Source of the DNA: Pseudomonadota bacterium
GTDB lineage: Bacteria > Pseudomonadota > Alphaproteobacteria > Rhizobiales > Xanthobacteraceae
Direction: 5' to 3'
DNA: 64,000 nucleotides
NCBI GenBank assembly: GCA_023387735.1
Contig: JAEWHP010000002.1
Location: 186,001 to 250,000, forward strand
Shown: one piece after another, positions 1-8,784 of the stretch
Layout: every line of letters starts with the position of its first letter
How positions within the stretch are numbered: position 1 is the first letter of the stretch
The notes under the pieces: model-generated
What the model was told of the DNA's origin: nothing
The model's database searches: none
What the model saw: the letters and a program-made list of their open reading frames with translations, nothing else
Made by a program: the position numbers and the translations under genes

Positions 1-768
1 GCCGCTTTGGCCCTCTCCAGCCTCCACGACCAGGGCACCGCCGGGCGCCAGCAGGCGCGCCGCCTGCGGAACCAGGGCGCGGTAGGCGTCCAACCCATCG
101 GCGCCGCCGTCGAGCGCGGCCCGCGGATCGTGGTCCCGGACCTCCACGGCCAGGCCGCCGATATCGGCCGAGCGGATATAGGGCGGATTCGAGACGATCA
201 GATCGAACGGGCCGGACAGGCCGCTCGCGTAATCGCATGCGATGAATGTCGCGCGATCCGAAAGTCCCGCGCGCGCAGCATTGGCTGCGGCGGTCTGCAG
301 CGCTGCTTCGGAGATGTCGGTGCCTGTGCCTGTTGCAGCCGGCAATTCGGACAGCAGCGCCAGAAGAATGGCGCCGGTGCCGGTGCCGAGATCGGCGATG
401 CGCAGCGGGCGGTCGAGTTCGCCGCCGGCGCGCAACAGTTCGAGCGCCAGTTCGACCACCGTCTCGGTGTCGGGCCGCGGCACCAGCGTCGCAGGCGCGA
501 GCTGCAGCGGCAGTCCCCAGAATTCCTTTTCGCCGACGATGCGCGCGACCGGCTCGCCCGCGAGACGACGGCGTGCGTAGCCGTCGAGGCGCGCGGATTC
601 GCCATGCGTGAGCTGGCGCTGCGCCGCCGTGATCAGGCCGGTCAGGTCGAGGCCGAGCGCGTGCCCTGTCAGCAACCGCGCGTCGAGTTCGGCGGAATCG
701 ATTCCAGCGGATCTGAATTGCAGGGCGAGCGCCCGTCGCGCCGTCTCGACGGTTTGCGAAGGCGTCAC
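1..768 (-). CDS. prmC: Peptide chain release factor N5-glutamine methyltransferase (PrmC/HemK), 3' end beyond window
   Basis: The enzyme methylates the glutamine of the GGQ motif of release factors, using S-adenosylmethionine. The 256 visible codons hold an N-terminal helical region, an AdoMet-binding motif (RIADLGTGTGAILLALL) and the N6/N5-amide methylase signature NPPY in SNPPYIRSADIG. I place the start at a GTG at 766-768 that overlaps the prfA stop (GTGA), so the two genes are translationally coupled. The gene runs off position 1, so the C-terminus is not visible. Its place directly after prfA, its substrate gene, supports the assignment. Confidence 0.95.
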   Translation of the reverse strand, partial: MTPSQTVETARRALALQFRSAGIDSAELDARLLTGHALGLDLTGLITAAQRQLTHGESARLDGYARRRLAGEPVARIVGEKEFWGLPLQLAPATLVPRPDTETVVELALELLRAGGELDRPLRIADLGTGTGAILLALLSELPAATGTGTDISEAALQTAAANAARAGLSDRATFIACDYASGLSGPFDLIVSNPPYIRSADIGGLAVEVRDHDPRAALDGGADGLDAYRALVPQAARLLAPGGALVVEAGEGQSG

Positions 769-1844
769 GCCGCCGCGCCCTGGGCGGCGAGCTGCGCGGC
801 CTGATGCTCGGTGGTCAGCGCGTCGATCAGTTCGCCAAGCGCTTCGCCCGAGATCACCTGCGGCAGCTTGTAGAGCGTCAGATTGATCCGGTGATCGGTG
901 ACGCGGCCTTGTGGAAAATTATAGGTGCGGATGCGTTCGGAGCGGTCGCCGGAGCCGACCTTCTCCTTGCGGTCGGCGGAGCGTGCCGCATCGACGCGCT
1001 GGCGCTCGGCGTCATAGATGCGCGAGCGCAGGATGTTCATCGCAGAGGCGCGGTTCTTGTGCTGCGAGCGGCTGTCCTGCATCATGACAACGATGCCGGT
1101 CGGGATGTGGGTGATGCGGATCGCCGATTCGGTCTTGTTGACGTGCTGGCCGCCGGCGCCCTGCGCCCGCATGGTCTCGATCCGCAGATCCTCGTTCTTG
1201 ATGTCGACGTCGACATCCTCGACCTCGGGCAGCACGGCGACGGTCGCGGCCGAGGTGTGAATGCGTCCCTGCGTCTCGGTGTCGGGGACGCGCTGCACGC
1301 GGTGCACGCCGGATTCGAATTTCAGCTTGGCGAACGCGCCGCGGCCCTGCACCTCGGCGATGATTTCCTTGAAGCCGCCCATGGTGCCTTCCGAGGCGGA
1401 GATCACCTCGACCTTCCAGCCCTGCAGGCCGGCGAAGCGTTCGTACATCCGGAACAGGTCGCCGGCGAACAGCGAAGCCTCGTCGCCGCCGGTGCCGGCG
1501 CGGATTTCCAGCATCACGTTGCGGTCGTCCATGGCATCCTTGGGCAACAGCGCCACGCGGATCTTCTGCGACAGCTCGTCGACGCGCGCCTGCAGCGTCT
1601 CGAGCTCGGCTTCGGCCATGCTGCGCATTTCCGGATCGGTGGCCGGGTCTGCCAGCAGCGATTCGGCATCCGCAATCTCGGTCCGCGCCGCGCGATAGGT
1701 CTTCACGGCGTCGATCAGCGGATTGAGTTCGGCGAGCTCGCGCGTGATCTGGACGTATTTCTCGGAATTTAACTGGCCCAGCAGTTCGGCCTCCAGCGAG
1801 GCGTGGTGGGCAAGCAGGATGTCGAGTTTGGCTTCGGGTAGCAT
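765..1844 (-). CDS. prfA: Peptide chain release factor 1
   Basis: RF1 reads UAA and UAG stop codons and triggers peptide release on the ribosome. The 359-residue length is normal for the family. The peptidyl-tRNA hydrolysis motif GAGGQHVNKTES lies near residue 230, and a P-x-T anticodon-like tripeptide (PDT in VQRVPDTETQGRIHTS) marks RF1 rather than RF2. It is followed without a gap by prmC and preceded by ptsP, about 55 bases away on the same strand. Confidence 0.97.
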   Translation of the reverse strand: MLPEAKLDILLAHHASLEAELLGQLNSEKYVQITRELAELNPLIDAVKTYRAARTEIADAESLLADPATDPEMRSMAEAELETLQARVDELSQKIRVALLPKDAMDDRNVMLEIRAGTGGDEASLFAGDLFRMYERFAGLQGWKVEVISASEGTMGGFKEIIAEVQGRGAFAKLKFESGVHRVQRVPDTETQGRIHTSAATVAVLPEVEDVDVDIKNEDLRIETMRAQGAGGQHVNKTESAIRITHIPTGIVVMMQDSRSQHKNRASAMNILRSRIYDAERQRVDAARSADRKEKVGSGDRSERIRTYNFPQGRVTDHRINLTLYKLPQVISGEALGELIDALTTEHQAAQLAAQGAAA

Positions 1845-1899
1845 GGCGTTGTTCTCAGGGATCGGATGCAGAGGGTGAGCGTCGTCGGGCAGAGCCTCG

Positions 1900-4167
1900 C
1901 TACAACGACAGCCCCTCGGCTTCGGCGAATTCCGTCAGCTTCTGCCGGATCGAGACGCTGCCGGCCGGCGCATCGAGCAGCGGCATGATCATGGCTTCGG
2001 CCTTCTTTGCGTCGAGATCGAGGATCAGCGCCTTCACCGGCCCATGTGCGGTAGCCGAAAGCGACAGCGAGCGGTAGCCCAGCGCGATCAGCGCCAGCGC
2101 GCCAAGCGGCTTGGAGGCCATCTCGCCGCAGAGCGAGGCGGTCTTCTTCGCTGCCTTGGCCTTGCGCACGATATCGCGCAACGCGCGCAGGATCGGCGCC
2201 GACATGGTGTCGAAGCGCTCGGAAACCTTGGCGTTGCCGCGATCGACCGCGAACAGAAACTGGAACAGGTCGTTCGACCCCACCGAGACGAAATCGACCT
2301 TCTTGAGCAATTCGTCGAGCTGGTAGAGCAGCGCGGGCACTTCCACCATGGTGCCGACATCAATGCGTTCCGGCAGCGGATGGCCGTGCTGGCGCAGGTA
2401 GGTCAGTTCGCGCTCGACGATCGCCTTGGCCTGATCGTACTCGGCCACGTCGGAAATCATCGGGAACATGATCTTCAGCGCGCGGCCGCCGCCGGCCCGC
2501 AGCAGCGCGCGAATTTGTCCGCGCAGCAATCCCGGCCGGTCGAGGCCGAGGCGGATCGCGCGCCAGCCGAGCGCGGGGTTTTCCTCGATCACGGTTTCCA
2601 TATAGGGCAGTGCCTTGTCGCCGCCGATATCCAGCGTCCGGAATGTAACCGGTTTGGTGCCGGCGGCATCAAGCACCGTGCGATATAGCGCGAGCTGGTC
2701 GGAGGAGCGCGGCAGGCTCTGGCCGACCATGAACTGCAATTCGGTGCGAAACAGGCCGATGCCGGCGCTGCCGGTGTCGTCGATATGCGGCAGGTCGACG
2801 ACCAGGCCGGCGTTGATCATCAGCTCGACCGGCTGGCCGTCTTTGGTGACGCAGGGCATGTCGCGCAGCGCGGCATACTGGGCCTGCCGCCGGGCGCGGA
2901 AGCGCACCCGCTCGGCATAGGCTGATTCGATTTCCGCCGACGGGCGAACGTAGATCGAGCCGGACGTGCCGTCGACGATGATGGCGTCGCCGGGATCGGC
3001 GATGCCGGGGGCGTTCGGCACCTCGCCGACGGCGGGAATGCCGAGTGCGCGCGCCACGATCGAGACGTGGGAATTGGCGGTGCCTTCCTCCAGCACCAGT
3101 CCGCGCAGGCGCTTGCGGTCGTAGTCGAGCAGCGCCGCCGGTCCCATCGCACGCGCGATCAGGATGGCGTTTTCGGGCAGCTGCTCGCGCGAGGGGGCGT
3201 GATCCTGTCCCACCAGTTGCCGCATCAGGCGATGACCGAGATCCTCGAGGTCGTGCAGGCGGTCGCGCAGGTATGGATCGGTCGAACGCAGCATCCGCGC
3301 GCGGGTGTCGGACTGCACGCGCTCGACGGCGGCTTCCGCGGTGAGGCCGGTGGCGACGGCCTCATGCAGCTTGTGCGACCAGCCATGGTCGTTGGCGAAC
3401 ATGCGGTAGGCTTCCAGCACCTCGCGATGCTCGCCGCCTTCGGCGACGTCGCCGCGCTCCAGCATGCGATCGAGGTCGGCGCGCAGCTTGCCCAGCGCCG
3501 TGTCCAGCCGCTTGAGTTCCTTCGGCAGGTCTTCGGCGATGTAGTTGGTGATGACGACGCGCGGCTCGTGCAGCACGACATGGCCGAGCGCGATGCCGTC
3601 GGAGAGGATGGCGCCGGTCTTGTGCAGGGAGTGGCGCGCCGCAGGTTCCGCGCCGGGTTGCGCCAGCGCCGCCAGTTCGCCCGAGGCGATCATTTCCGCC
3701 AGCACCATGGCGGTGGTCTGCAGCGCCTCTACCTCTTCCTCGACATAGGTGCGCTTGGCGCGGTTCTGCACCACCAGCACGCCGAGCGTGTTGCCGGCGC
3801 GCAGGATCGGTACGCCGAGGAACGAGTGGTAGATCTCTTCGCCGGTTTCCGGGCGGAACGAGAAGGCCGGATGGCTTTGCGCGTCCGACAGGTTGAGCGG
3901 GTTCGCCTCGCTGGAGACGAGACCGACGAGGCCCTCATGCGCGTGCAGCACCGTCCGATGCACGGCGTCGCGGTTCAGGCCTTCGGTGGCATAGAGTTCG
4001 AGCGTGTTGTCGATGCGCAGCACGTAGCAGGAGCAGACCTCGGCCACCATGTTGGCCGCGATCAAGACCACGATCTTGTCCAGGCGCTCCTGGGCAGAGA
4101 CCTGCTCCGCCATGGTTTCGCGGAGCCGTCTCAACAAGACGCGGGGACCTCCCGACGCGCTCCGCAT
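1900..4167 (-). CDS. ptsP: Phosphoenolpyruvate-protein phosphotransferase PtsP (nitrogen-PTS enzyme I)
   Basis: This is enzyme I of the nitrogen-related phosphotransferase chain, which passes phosphate from PEP to NPr and then EIIANtr and signals nitrogen and potassium status. From the chosen start the protein has 755 residues: a GAF sensor domain (about 20-165), the PEP-utilising N-terminal and mobile domains with the phospho-accepting histidine in GTANSHVSIVAR (His367), and the TIM-barrel PEP-binding domain with the conserved SLCGEMAS cysteine near the C-terminus. The open frame extends 25 codons further upstream, but the ATG at 4165-4167 has a GGGGGAGGA ribosome-binding site nine bases before it. 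It lies between lysC and prfA on the same strand. Confidence 0.95.
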   Translation of the reverse strand: MRSASGGPRVLLRRLRETMAEQVSAQERLDKIVVLIAANMVAEVCSCYVLRIDNTLELYATEGLNRDAVHRTVLHAHEGLVGLVSSEANPLNLSDAQSHPAFSFRPETGEEIYHSFLGVPILRAGNTLGVLVVQNRAKRTYVEEEVEALQTTAMVLAEMIASGELAALAQPGAEPAARHSLHKTGAILSDGIALGHVVLHEPRVVITNYIAEDLPKELKRLDTALGKLRADLDRMLERGDVAEGGEHREVLEAYRMFANDHGWSHKLHEAVATGLTAEAAVERVQSDTRARMLRSTDPYLRDRLHDLEDLGHRLMRQLVGQDHAPSREQLPENAILIARAMGPAALLDYDRKRLRGLVLEEGTANSHVSIVARALGIPAVGEVPNAPGIADPGDAIIVDGTSGSIYVRPSAEIESAYAERVRFRARRQAQYAALRDMPCVTKDGQPVELMINAGLVVDLPHIDDTGSAGIGLFRTELQFMVGQSLPRSSDQLALYRTVLDAAGTKPVTFRTLDIGGDKALPYMETVIEENPALGWRAIRLGLDRPGLLRGQIRALLRAGGGRALKIMFPMISDVAEYDQAKAIVERELTYLRQHGHPLPERIDVGTMVEVPALLYQLDELLKKVDFVSVGSNDLFQFLFAVDRGNAKVSERFDTMSAPILRALRDIVRKAKAAKKTASLCGEMASKPLGALALIALGYRSLSLSATAHGPVKALILDLDAKKAEAMIMPLLDAPAGSVSIRQKLTEFAEAEGLSL

Positions 4168-4494
4168 GTGCCAAAATCCTCCCCCGCAAAGCCGTCCGGC
4201 CGGGTGGCCGGGGGCTGGTGTAAAACGCACGAAAATCAACAATTTTAATCATTCGGCGCCGCCCGCAGGCGCTGGTCCGGCCGAATCGAGGTCACCACAA
4301 CCGTCGCACAGTTTGTGGCAGCCCACCTCTCAGGCCTATAGCCAATCGAGGCTTGTTTTGCCAAGCAAAAGGCCTGCCAGAAGCAATAACGTGTGGGTCG
4401 CTGGCGATGCTGCGCCAGCGAAGCGCTGGATCTGCCGAAAACTGCGCTGGTCTGACGATCAGACCATGGGGCGGCGAGTCTGGAGAAAATCGTT
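4168..4494. other. Non-coding gap between lysC and ptsP
   Basis: These 327 bases hold no convincing gene. An 8-bp perfect hairpin with a CGA loop (TGGTCTGA/TCAGACCA, 4448-4466) lies about 30 bases beyond the lysC stop and may end its transcript, although the T-run after it is only four bases. An AT-rich stretch near 4220-4250 (AAAATCAACAATTTTAATC) could carry the ptsP promoter. I could not pick clear -35 and -10 boxes. Confidence 0.4.
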
Positions 4495-5748
4495 CTAGGT
4501 CTGGTCGAGCCCATAGAGCGTGTGCAGCGTACGCACCGCAAGTTCGGTATAGGCGGCGTCGATCAGCACCGAGAACTTGATCTCTGACGTGGTGATGGCG
4601 CGAATGTTGATGTTGCGCTCCGACAGCGCCTTGAAGCCCTTGGCGGCGACGCCGGCATGGCTGCGCATGCCGCTGCCGATCACCGAGACCTTGGCCACGT
4701 CGGTGGCGCTGTCGAGCCTGGCGTAGCCGATCTTGTCCTTCGACGCGGTGATGGTGTCGCGGGCGCGGGTATAGTCGGACGCCGGAACGGTGAAGGTGAG
4801 GTCGGTGGTCTTGCCGTCCTCGGAGACGTTCTGCACGATCATGTCGACGTTGATATTGGCATCCGCCAGCGGTCCGAAGATCGCAGCCGCGACGCCGGGC
4901 TTGTCCTCGATCTGGCGCACGGAAATCTGGGCTTCGTCCTTGGAGAAGGCGATGCCGGTGACGACGTGGCTTTCCATGATTTCCTCCTCGCTGCAGATCA
5001 GCGTGCCCGGCGGGGTGCCGTGCGGGTCGATATCCTCCGGCTTGTCGAAGCTGGAACGGACGAATACCGGCATGTTGTGCACCATGCCGAGTTCCACCGA
5101 GCGTACCTGCAGGACCTTGGCGCCCTGCGAGGCCAGTTCCAGCATGTCCTCGAACGCGATCTTGTCGAGCCGCCGCGCCTTTGGAACCACGCGCGGGTCG
5201 GTGGTGTAGACGCCGTCGACGTCGGTGTAGATGTCGCAGCGGTCGGCGTGAATCGCGGCCGCGATCGCTACCGCCGAAGTATCCGAACCGCCGCGGCCGA
5301 GCGTGGTGATTCGGTTGGTCTGCGGATTGATGCCCTGGAAGCCGGCGATGACGGCGACTTCCTTGCGGTCCTTGAAGCGGTTGACGATCTCCGCGCCGTC
5401 GATTTCGAGAATCCGCGCCGAAGCGTGCGCATCCGAGGTCCGGATCGGTATCTGCCAGCCCTGCCACGAGCGGGCCTGGATGCCCATGCCCTGCAGCACG
5501 ATCGCGAGCAGTCCCGATGTCACCTGTTCACCCGACGCGACCACGGCGTCATATTCACGTGCGTCGTGCATCGGCGAGGCGTCGCGGCACCATTCCACCA
5601 GTTCGTTGGTCTTGCCGGACATGGCCGACACCACGACGGCGACATCGTGTCCGGCATCGACTTCACGTTTGACGTGACGCGCGACGTTGCGGATTCGGTC
5701 GATATTGGCGACGGACGTACCGCCGAATTTCATCACGAGGCGGCCCAT
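4495..5748 (-). CDS. lysC: Aspartate kinase
   Basis: Aspartokinase phosphorylates L-aspartate, the first step toward lysine, threonine, methionine and diaminopimelate. The protein has 417 residues and opens with the family motif KFGGTSV. The kinase core includes the segment TTLGRGGSDTSAVA, and two C-terminal ACT domains (about 265-410) are the usual site of feedback inhibition by lysine or threonine. The sequence MGRLVMKFGGTSV fixes the start. The neighbours ptsP and prfA follow on the same strand, as I recall from related genomes. Confidence 0.97.
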   Translation of the reverse strand: MGRLVMKFGGTSVANIDRIRNVARHVKREVDAGHDVAVVVSAMSGKTNELVEWCRDASPMHDAREYDAVVASGEQVTSGLLAIVLQGMGIQARSWQGWQIPIRTSDAHASARILEIDGAEIVNRFKDRKEVAVIAGFQGINPQTNRITTLGRGGSDTSAVAIAAAIHADRCDIYTDVDGVYTTDPRVVPKARRLDKIAFEDMLELASQGAKVLQVRSVELGMVHNMPVFVRSSFDKPEDIDPHGTPPGTLICSEEEIMESHVVTGIAFSKDEAQISVRQIEDKPGVAAAIFGPLADANINVDMIVQNVSEDGKTTDLTFTVPASDYTRARDTITASKDKIGYARLDSATDVAKVSVIGSGMRSHAGVAAKGFKALSERNINIRAITTSEIKFSVLIDAAYTELAVRTLHTLYGLDQT

Positions 5749-5920
5749 GACGACGCGTGCATTCCCTGTGAGGATAAGTTACTTGAGCCGCACGGAAACT
5801 GGAGCGCGCGGGTCGAAAGCGGCGTATACATAGCGACGCGGCCTTGGGCAAGCGCCCGGGTTCCGTTTCGGCCGAAAAATGGCGCAATTTCTGTGGTGAC
5901 GGGTTAATTCAGGTAGGCGT

Positions 5921-6400
5921 ATGGGGCGTTACATCGACGATATCCTGCAACCCGGCGAGAAGGTGTTGTACTCGACCAATGCGCACTGGATGTTCTTCCT
6001 GCCGTCGATCGCGGCATGGATCGCCGTGATCGTATTTCTGGTGCTCTCGCGCATGGTCGGCACTGACGTCCTGATGCTGATTTGCCTGGCCTTCGCGGCA
6101 GTGGCGGCCCTTGTCGCCTTGTACTGGACGGCGACGGCCTGGTTCCACCGCTGGACCACCGAGACCGATGTCACCAATATGCGAGTCGTTCACAAGACTG
6201 GTTTCATCAAGCGGCGGACCTTCGAGATGAGCCTCGACAAGGTCGAGAGCGTCGATGTCAACCAGAGCATCCTTGGGCGCTTGATGAACTACGGCGATGT
6301 CACGATTCAGGGCGTTGGCGAGGGCACGCAAACCATCGCCACCATTGCGCGGCCGCTCTCGTTTCGCAGCGCCATCACAGCCCGACCGGTCGGTACGTAG
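5921..6400 (+). CDS. PH domain-containing membrane protein (YdbS-like)
   Basis: This is a 159-residue protein with two hydrophobic helices (about residues 24-75) followed by a bacterial pleckstrin-homology-like domain (about 78-150). Recognisable family features are the opening GRYIDDILQPGEKVLYSTN and, after the helices, TDVTNMRVVHKTGFIKRR and SILGRLMNYGDVTIQG. The molecular role of these proteins is not settled; a membrane-associated role is likely. It ends two bases before ubiG and is probably co-transcribed with it. It diverges from lysC across about 170 bases that must hold both promoters. Confidence 0.85.
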   Translation: MGRYIDDILQPGEKVLYSTNAHWMFFLPSIAAWIAVIVFLVLSRMVGTDVLMLICLAFAAVAALVALYWTATAWFHRWTTETDVTNMRVVHKTGFIKRRTFEMSLDKVESVDVNQSILGRLMNYGDVTIQGVGEGTQTIATIARPLSFRSAITARPVGT

Positions 6401-6402
6401 CC

Positions 6403-7170
6403 ATGGCGATGCAGCAAAAATCATCCGCCGGTTCTTCCTCCAGCGGCAGCACGGTCGACCCGGCCGAAGTCGCGAAATTTTCCAAATTGTCGGACGAGTG
6501 GTGGGATCCCCGGGGCAAGATGGCTCCGCTGCACAAGATCAACCCGCTGCGGCTCGGTTACATCAGGGACGCGGCCTGCCGCAAGTTCGATCGCAACGTC
6601 AAAAGCCTGAGTTGCCTGTCGGGCCTGCGCGTCCTCGATATCGGCTGCGGCGCCGGGCTGTTGTGCGAGCCGCTGACGCGGCTGGGCGCGCAGGTGATCG
6701 GGATCGATCCGTCCGCGACCAACATCGCCGCCGCCAAGCTGCACGCCGACAAGGGTCACCTGTCAATCGACTACCGCTGCACCACGGTCGAGACGATGGA
6801 CGTGCGCGAGCGCTTCGACATCGTGCTGGCGATGGAAGTGATCGAGCATGTCACTGACGTCGGCGCGTTCCTGTCGCGCTGCGCGGCGATGGTCAAGCCG
6901 GGCGGGATGATGGTGGTCTCGACGCTGAACCGCAACTGGAAGAGCTTTGCGCTGGCGATCGTCGGCGCCGAATACGTGCTGCGCTGGCTGCCGCGCGGCA
7001 CGCACCAGTGGGACAAGTTCGTTACCCCCGACGAACTCGCGCAGCATCTCGCCCACAGCAGGTTCGCCATCACCGAACAGGCCGGCGTGGTCTATAACCC
7101 GCTCGCCGACCGCTGGAGCATCTCGTCCGACATGGACGTGAACTACATGGTGGTGGCAGAGGGGAGCTAA
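6403..7170 (+). CDS. ubiG: Ubiquinone biosynthesis O-methyltransferase UbiG
   Basis: UbiG carries out both O-methylations of ubiquinone synthesis (3-demethylubiquinone to ubiquinone and the earlier hydroxylated intermediate) with S-adenosylmethionine. The 255 residues start MAMQQKSS. The family signature SDEWWDPRGKMAPLHKINPLRLGYI lies near residue 30, motif I is VLDIGCGAGLLCEPL, and the later motif AMEVIEHVTD is typical of UbiG. The start codon is two bases after the PH-domain gene. Confidence 0.97.
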   Translation: MAMQQKSSAGSSSSGSTVDPAEVAKFSKLSDEWWDPRGKMAPLHKINPLRLGYIRDAACRKFDRNVKSLSCLSGLRVLDIGCGAGLLCEPLTRLGAQVIGIDPSATNIAAAKLHADKGHLSIDYRCTTVETMDVRERFDIVLAMEVIEHVTDVGAFLSRCAAMVKPGGMMVVSTLNRNWKSFALAIVGAEYVLRWLPRGTHQWDKFVTPDELAQHLAHSRFAITEQAGVVYNPLADRWSISSDMDVNYMVVAEGS

Positions 7171-7183
7171 GAAACGTAGGTTT

Positions 7184-7213
7184 TCGTCGTCCCTGCGTTC
7201 GCAGGGACGACGA
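7184..7213. repeat. Perfect 14-bp inverted repeat downstream of ubiG
   Basis: TCGTCGTCCCTGCG is followed two bases later by its exact reverse complement. It sits 14 bases after the ubiG stop. It resembles the core of the GTCGTCCC palindromic family at 26802, 39571 and 58127, and it may also end or stabilise the ubiG transcript. Confidence 0.75.
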
Positions 7214-7312
7214 TAGATTTGGTACTTGATCGCAATCCTGTCATGACGCGGCTTCGGTTGACCGCACCCGTGCCGCCCGGCACGGTGCGGCGATCTCTCG
7301 CCGGTATTTCCC

Positions 7313-8212
7313 ATGTTCACCGTCGCCTCGCTCTGGATTCCCTTCACCATCGTCGCTGCGCTTGGCCAGGTCGCGCGCAACGCGATGCAGCGGTCGTTGA
7401 CGGGGCCGCTCGGGACCTGGGGTGCGACCAATATCCGCTTCCTGTTCGGCTTCCCGTTCTCGATCGTGTTCTTCGCGGTCGTGGTGGCCTTCACCGGCGA
7501 CGCCGTGCCGTGGCCGACGGCGATGTTCTGGCCGTGGCTTTTGCTGGGTGCGCTGAGCCAGATCGTCGCGACCGGCCTGATGCTGCTGGCGATGAACGAC
7601 CGCTCGTTCGTGGTGACGACGGCATATCTGAAGACCGAGGCGATCCAGACCGCAATCTTCGGCTTTGTCTTCCTCGGCGATCATCTGACGGTGCTGAAAG
7701 TGGTCGCGATCCTGATCGCAACCGTCGGCGTGGTGATCACGGCGCTGCGGCCGGGCGGCGAAAAGGGTTTTGCCGAGCTGAAGCCGACCATCATCGGGCT
7801 GGTTGCCGCCGGCTGTTTTGCGCTGTCGGCGATCGGCTTTCGCGGCGCCATCATCACGGTGCCCGGCGTCTCCTTCGTGACGGCGGCGTCGTACACGCTG
7901 GTGTTCGGCCTGTTCGTGCAGACGCTGGTGCTGACGGTCTATCTGCTCGCCCGCGCGCCCGACGTGCTGGTGAAGATTTTCGGCCTGTGGCGGCCCTCGA
8001 TGCTCGCCGGCTTCATGGGCGCATTCGCCTCGCAATTCTGGTTCCTGGCGTTCGCGCTGACGGCAGCGGCAAACGTCCGCACGCTGGCGCTGGTCGAGGT
8101 GCTGTTCGCACAGGCGGTTGCGTACTATTCGTTCAAGCAGGCGCTATCGGCGCGCGAACTCTCGGGGATCGTGCTGATCGTAATCGGCGTGGCGCTGCTG
8201 GTGGCGGTGTGA
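7313..8212 (+). CDS. EamA/DMT family transporter
   Basis: This is a 299-residue integral membrane protein with about ten hydrophobic helices arranged as two EamA-type halves, characteristic of the drug/metabolite transporter superfamily. It begins MFTVASLWIPFTIVAALGQV and ends in a hydrophobic helix with LIVIGVALLVAV. Substrate cannot be read from the sequence; members export amino acids, metabolites or drugs. It stands alone, with palindromic repeats on both sides. Confidence 0.85.
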   Translation: MFTVASLWIPFTIVAALGQVARNAMQRSLTGPLGTWGATNIRFLFGFPFSIVFFAVVVAFTGDAVPWPTAMFWPWLLLGALSQIVATGLMLLAMNDRSFVVTTAYLKTEAIQTAIFGFVFLGDHLTVLKVVAILIATVGVVITALRPGGEKGFAELKPTIIGLVAAGCFALSAIGFRGAIITVPGVSFVTAASYTLVFGLFVQTLVLTVYLLARAPDVLVKIFGLWRPSMLAGFMGAFASQFWFLAFALTAAANVRTLALVEVLFAQAVAYYSFKQALSARELSGIVLIVIGVALLVAV

Positions 8213-8224
8213 AATCTCTCACCA

Positions 8225-8306
8225 GTCATTCCGGGGCGATGCGCAAGCATCGAACCCGGAATCTCGAGATTCCGGGTCTGGTCCTTCGGACCATCCCGGA
8301 ATGACG
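8225..8306. repeat. CATTCCGGGGCGATGCG-type palindromic repeat, copy 1
   Basis: The unit starts GTCATTCCGGGGCG and ends CCCGGAATGAC, so its outer arms are inverted. The centre carries the perfect palindrome CCCGGAATCTCGAGATTCCGGG. The same element recurs at 12345, 36921, 38216, 42384, 51485 and 62566. It lies between convergent genes, as most copies do, or just behind a gene. Confidence 0.9.
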
Positions 8307-8313
8307 TTGCACA

Positions 8314-8784
8314 TCAATTCCTGTCGTCCGGCAGCACCGGCAACGGCGAGACCTCGACGCCCTCGTCGATCAGGGAACGCGCTTCCTCGGGCGAGGCTTC
8401 GCCGTAGATCGGGCGATGCTCGATGTCGCCATAGTGCATCTTGCGCGCTTCGTTGGGGAAGCGCTCGCCGACATTGTCGGCGTTCTTCACGATGTGATCG
8501 CGCAACTCCTTGAGCTTGGTGCGCAGCTCGAGCTCCTGTGCCATCAGAAGCGGCGTCGATTCCGAAGCAGCCACCTCCGCAGGTGCTGCAGGTGTCGGCG
8601 CAGGAGCCTCGCGGCCCTTTCTGGTCACGATCTGCGGGGCCATGATGGCGCGCTCGACCTTGACCGAGCCGCAGACCGGGCAGCTCACCAGCTTGCGCTT
8701 CTCCTGGCTTTCATACGCCGCGGAACTCTGAAACCAGCTTTCGAATGCGTGGCCCTTCTCGCAGCGAAGGTTGTAGTGGATCAT
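8314..8784 (-). CDS. DUF1178 family protein
   Basis: This 156-residue protein has an N-terminal zinc-ribbon-like segment (MIHYNLRCEKGHAFESWF then CPVCGSVKVERAIMAPQI) resembling FmdB-type ribbons, an Ala/Pro-rich linker (about 62-75) and a helical C-terminal half containing FPNEARKMHYGDIEHRPIYG. The function is unknown. The ATG overlaps the stop of the amidase gene upstream (ATGA), so it is the last gene of a grxC-amidase-DUF1178 unit. That grouping suggests a link to thiol or metabolite housekeeping, but no more than that. Confidence 0.9.
   Translation of the reverse strand: MIHYNLRCEKGHAFESWFQSSAAYESQEKRKLVSCPVCGSVKVERAIMAPQIVTRKGREAPAPTPAAPAEVAASESTPLLMAQELELRTKLKELRDHIVKNADNVGERFPNEARKMHYGDIEHRPIYGEASPEEARSLIDEGVEVSPLPVLPDDRN

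Noticed and set aside
7..804. Plus-strand open frame of 265 codons
   Set aside because: It lies opposite prmC, whose methyltransferase motifs (GTGTG, NPPY) are clear on the minus strand; long antisense frames are expected at this GC content.
804..1772. Plus-strand open frame of 322 codons
   Set aside because: Antisense shadow of prfA; no recognisable domain and composition dominated by His/Gly/Ala/Arg.
3067..4248. Plus-strand open frame of 393 codons
   Set aside because: Antisense to ptsP, which has all enzyme I motifs.
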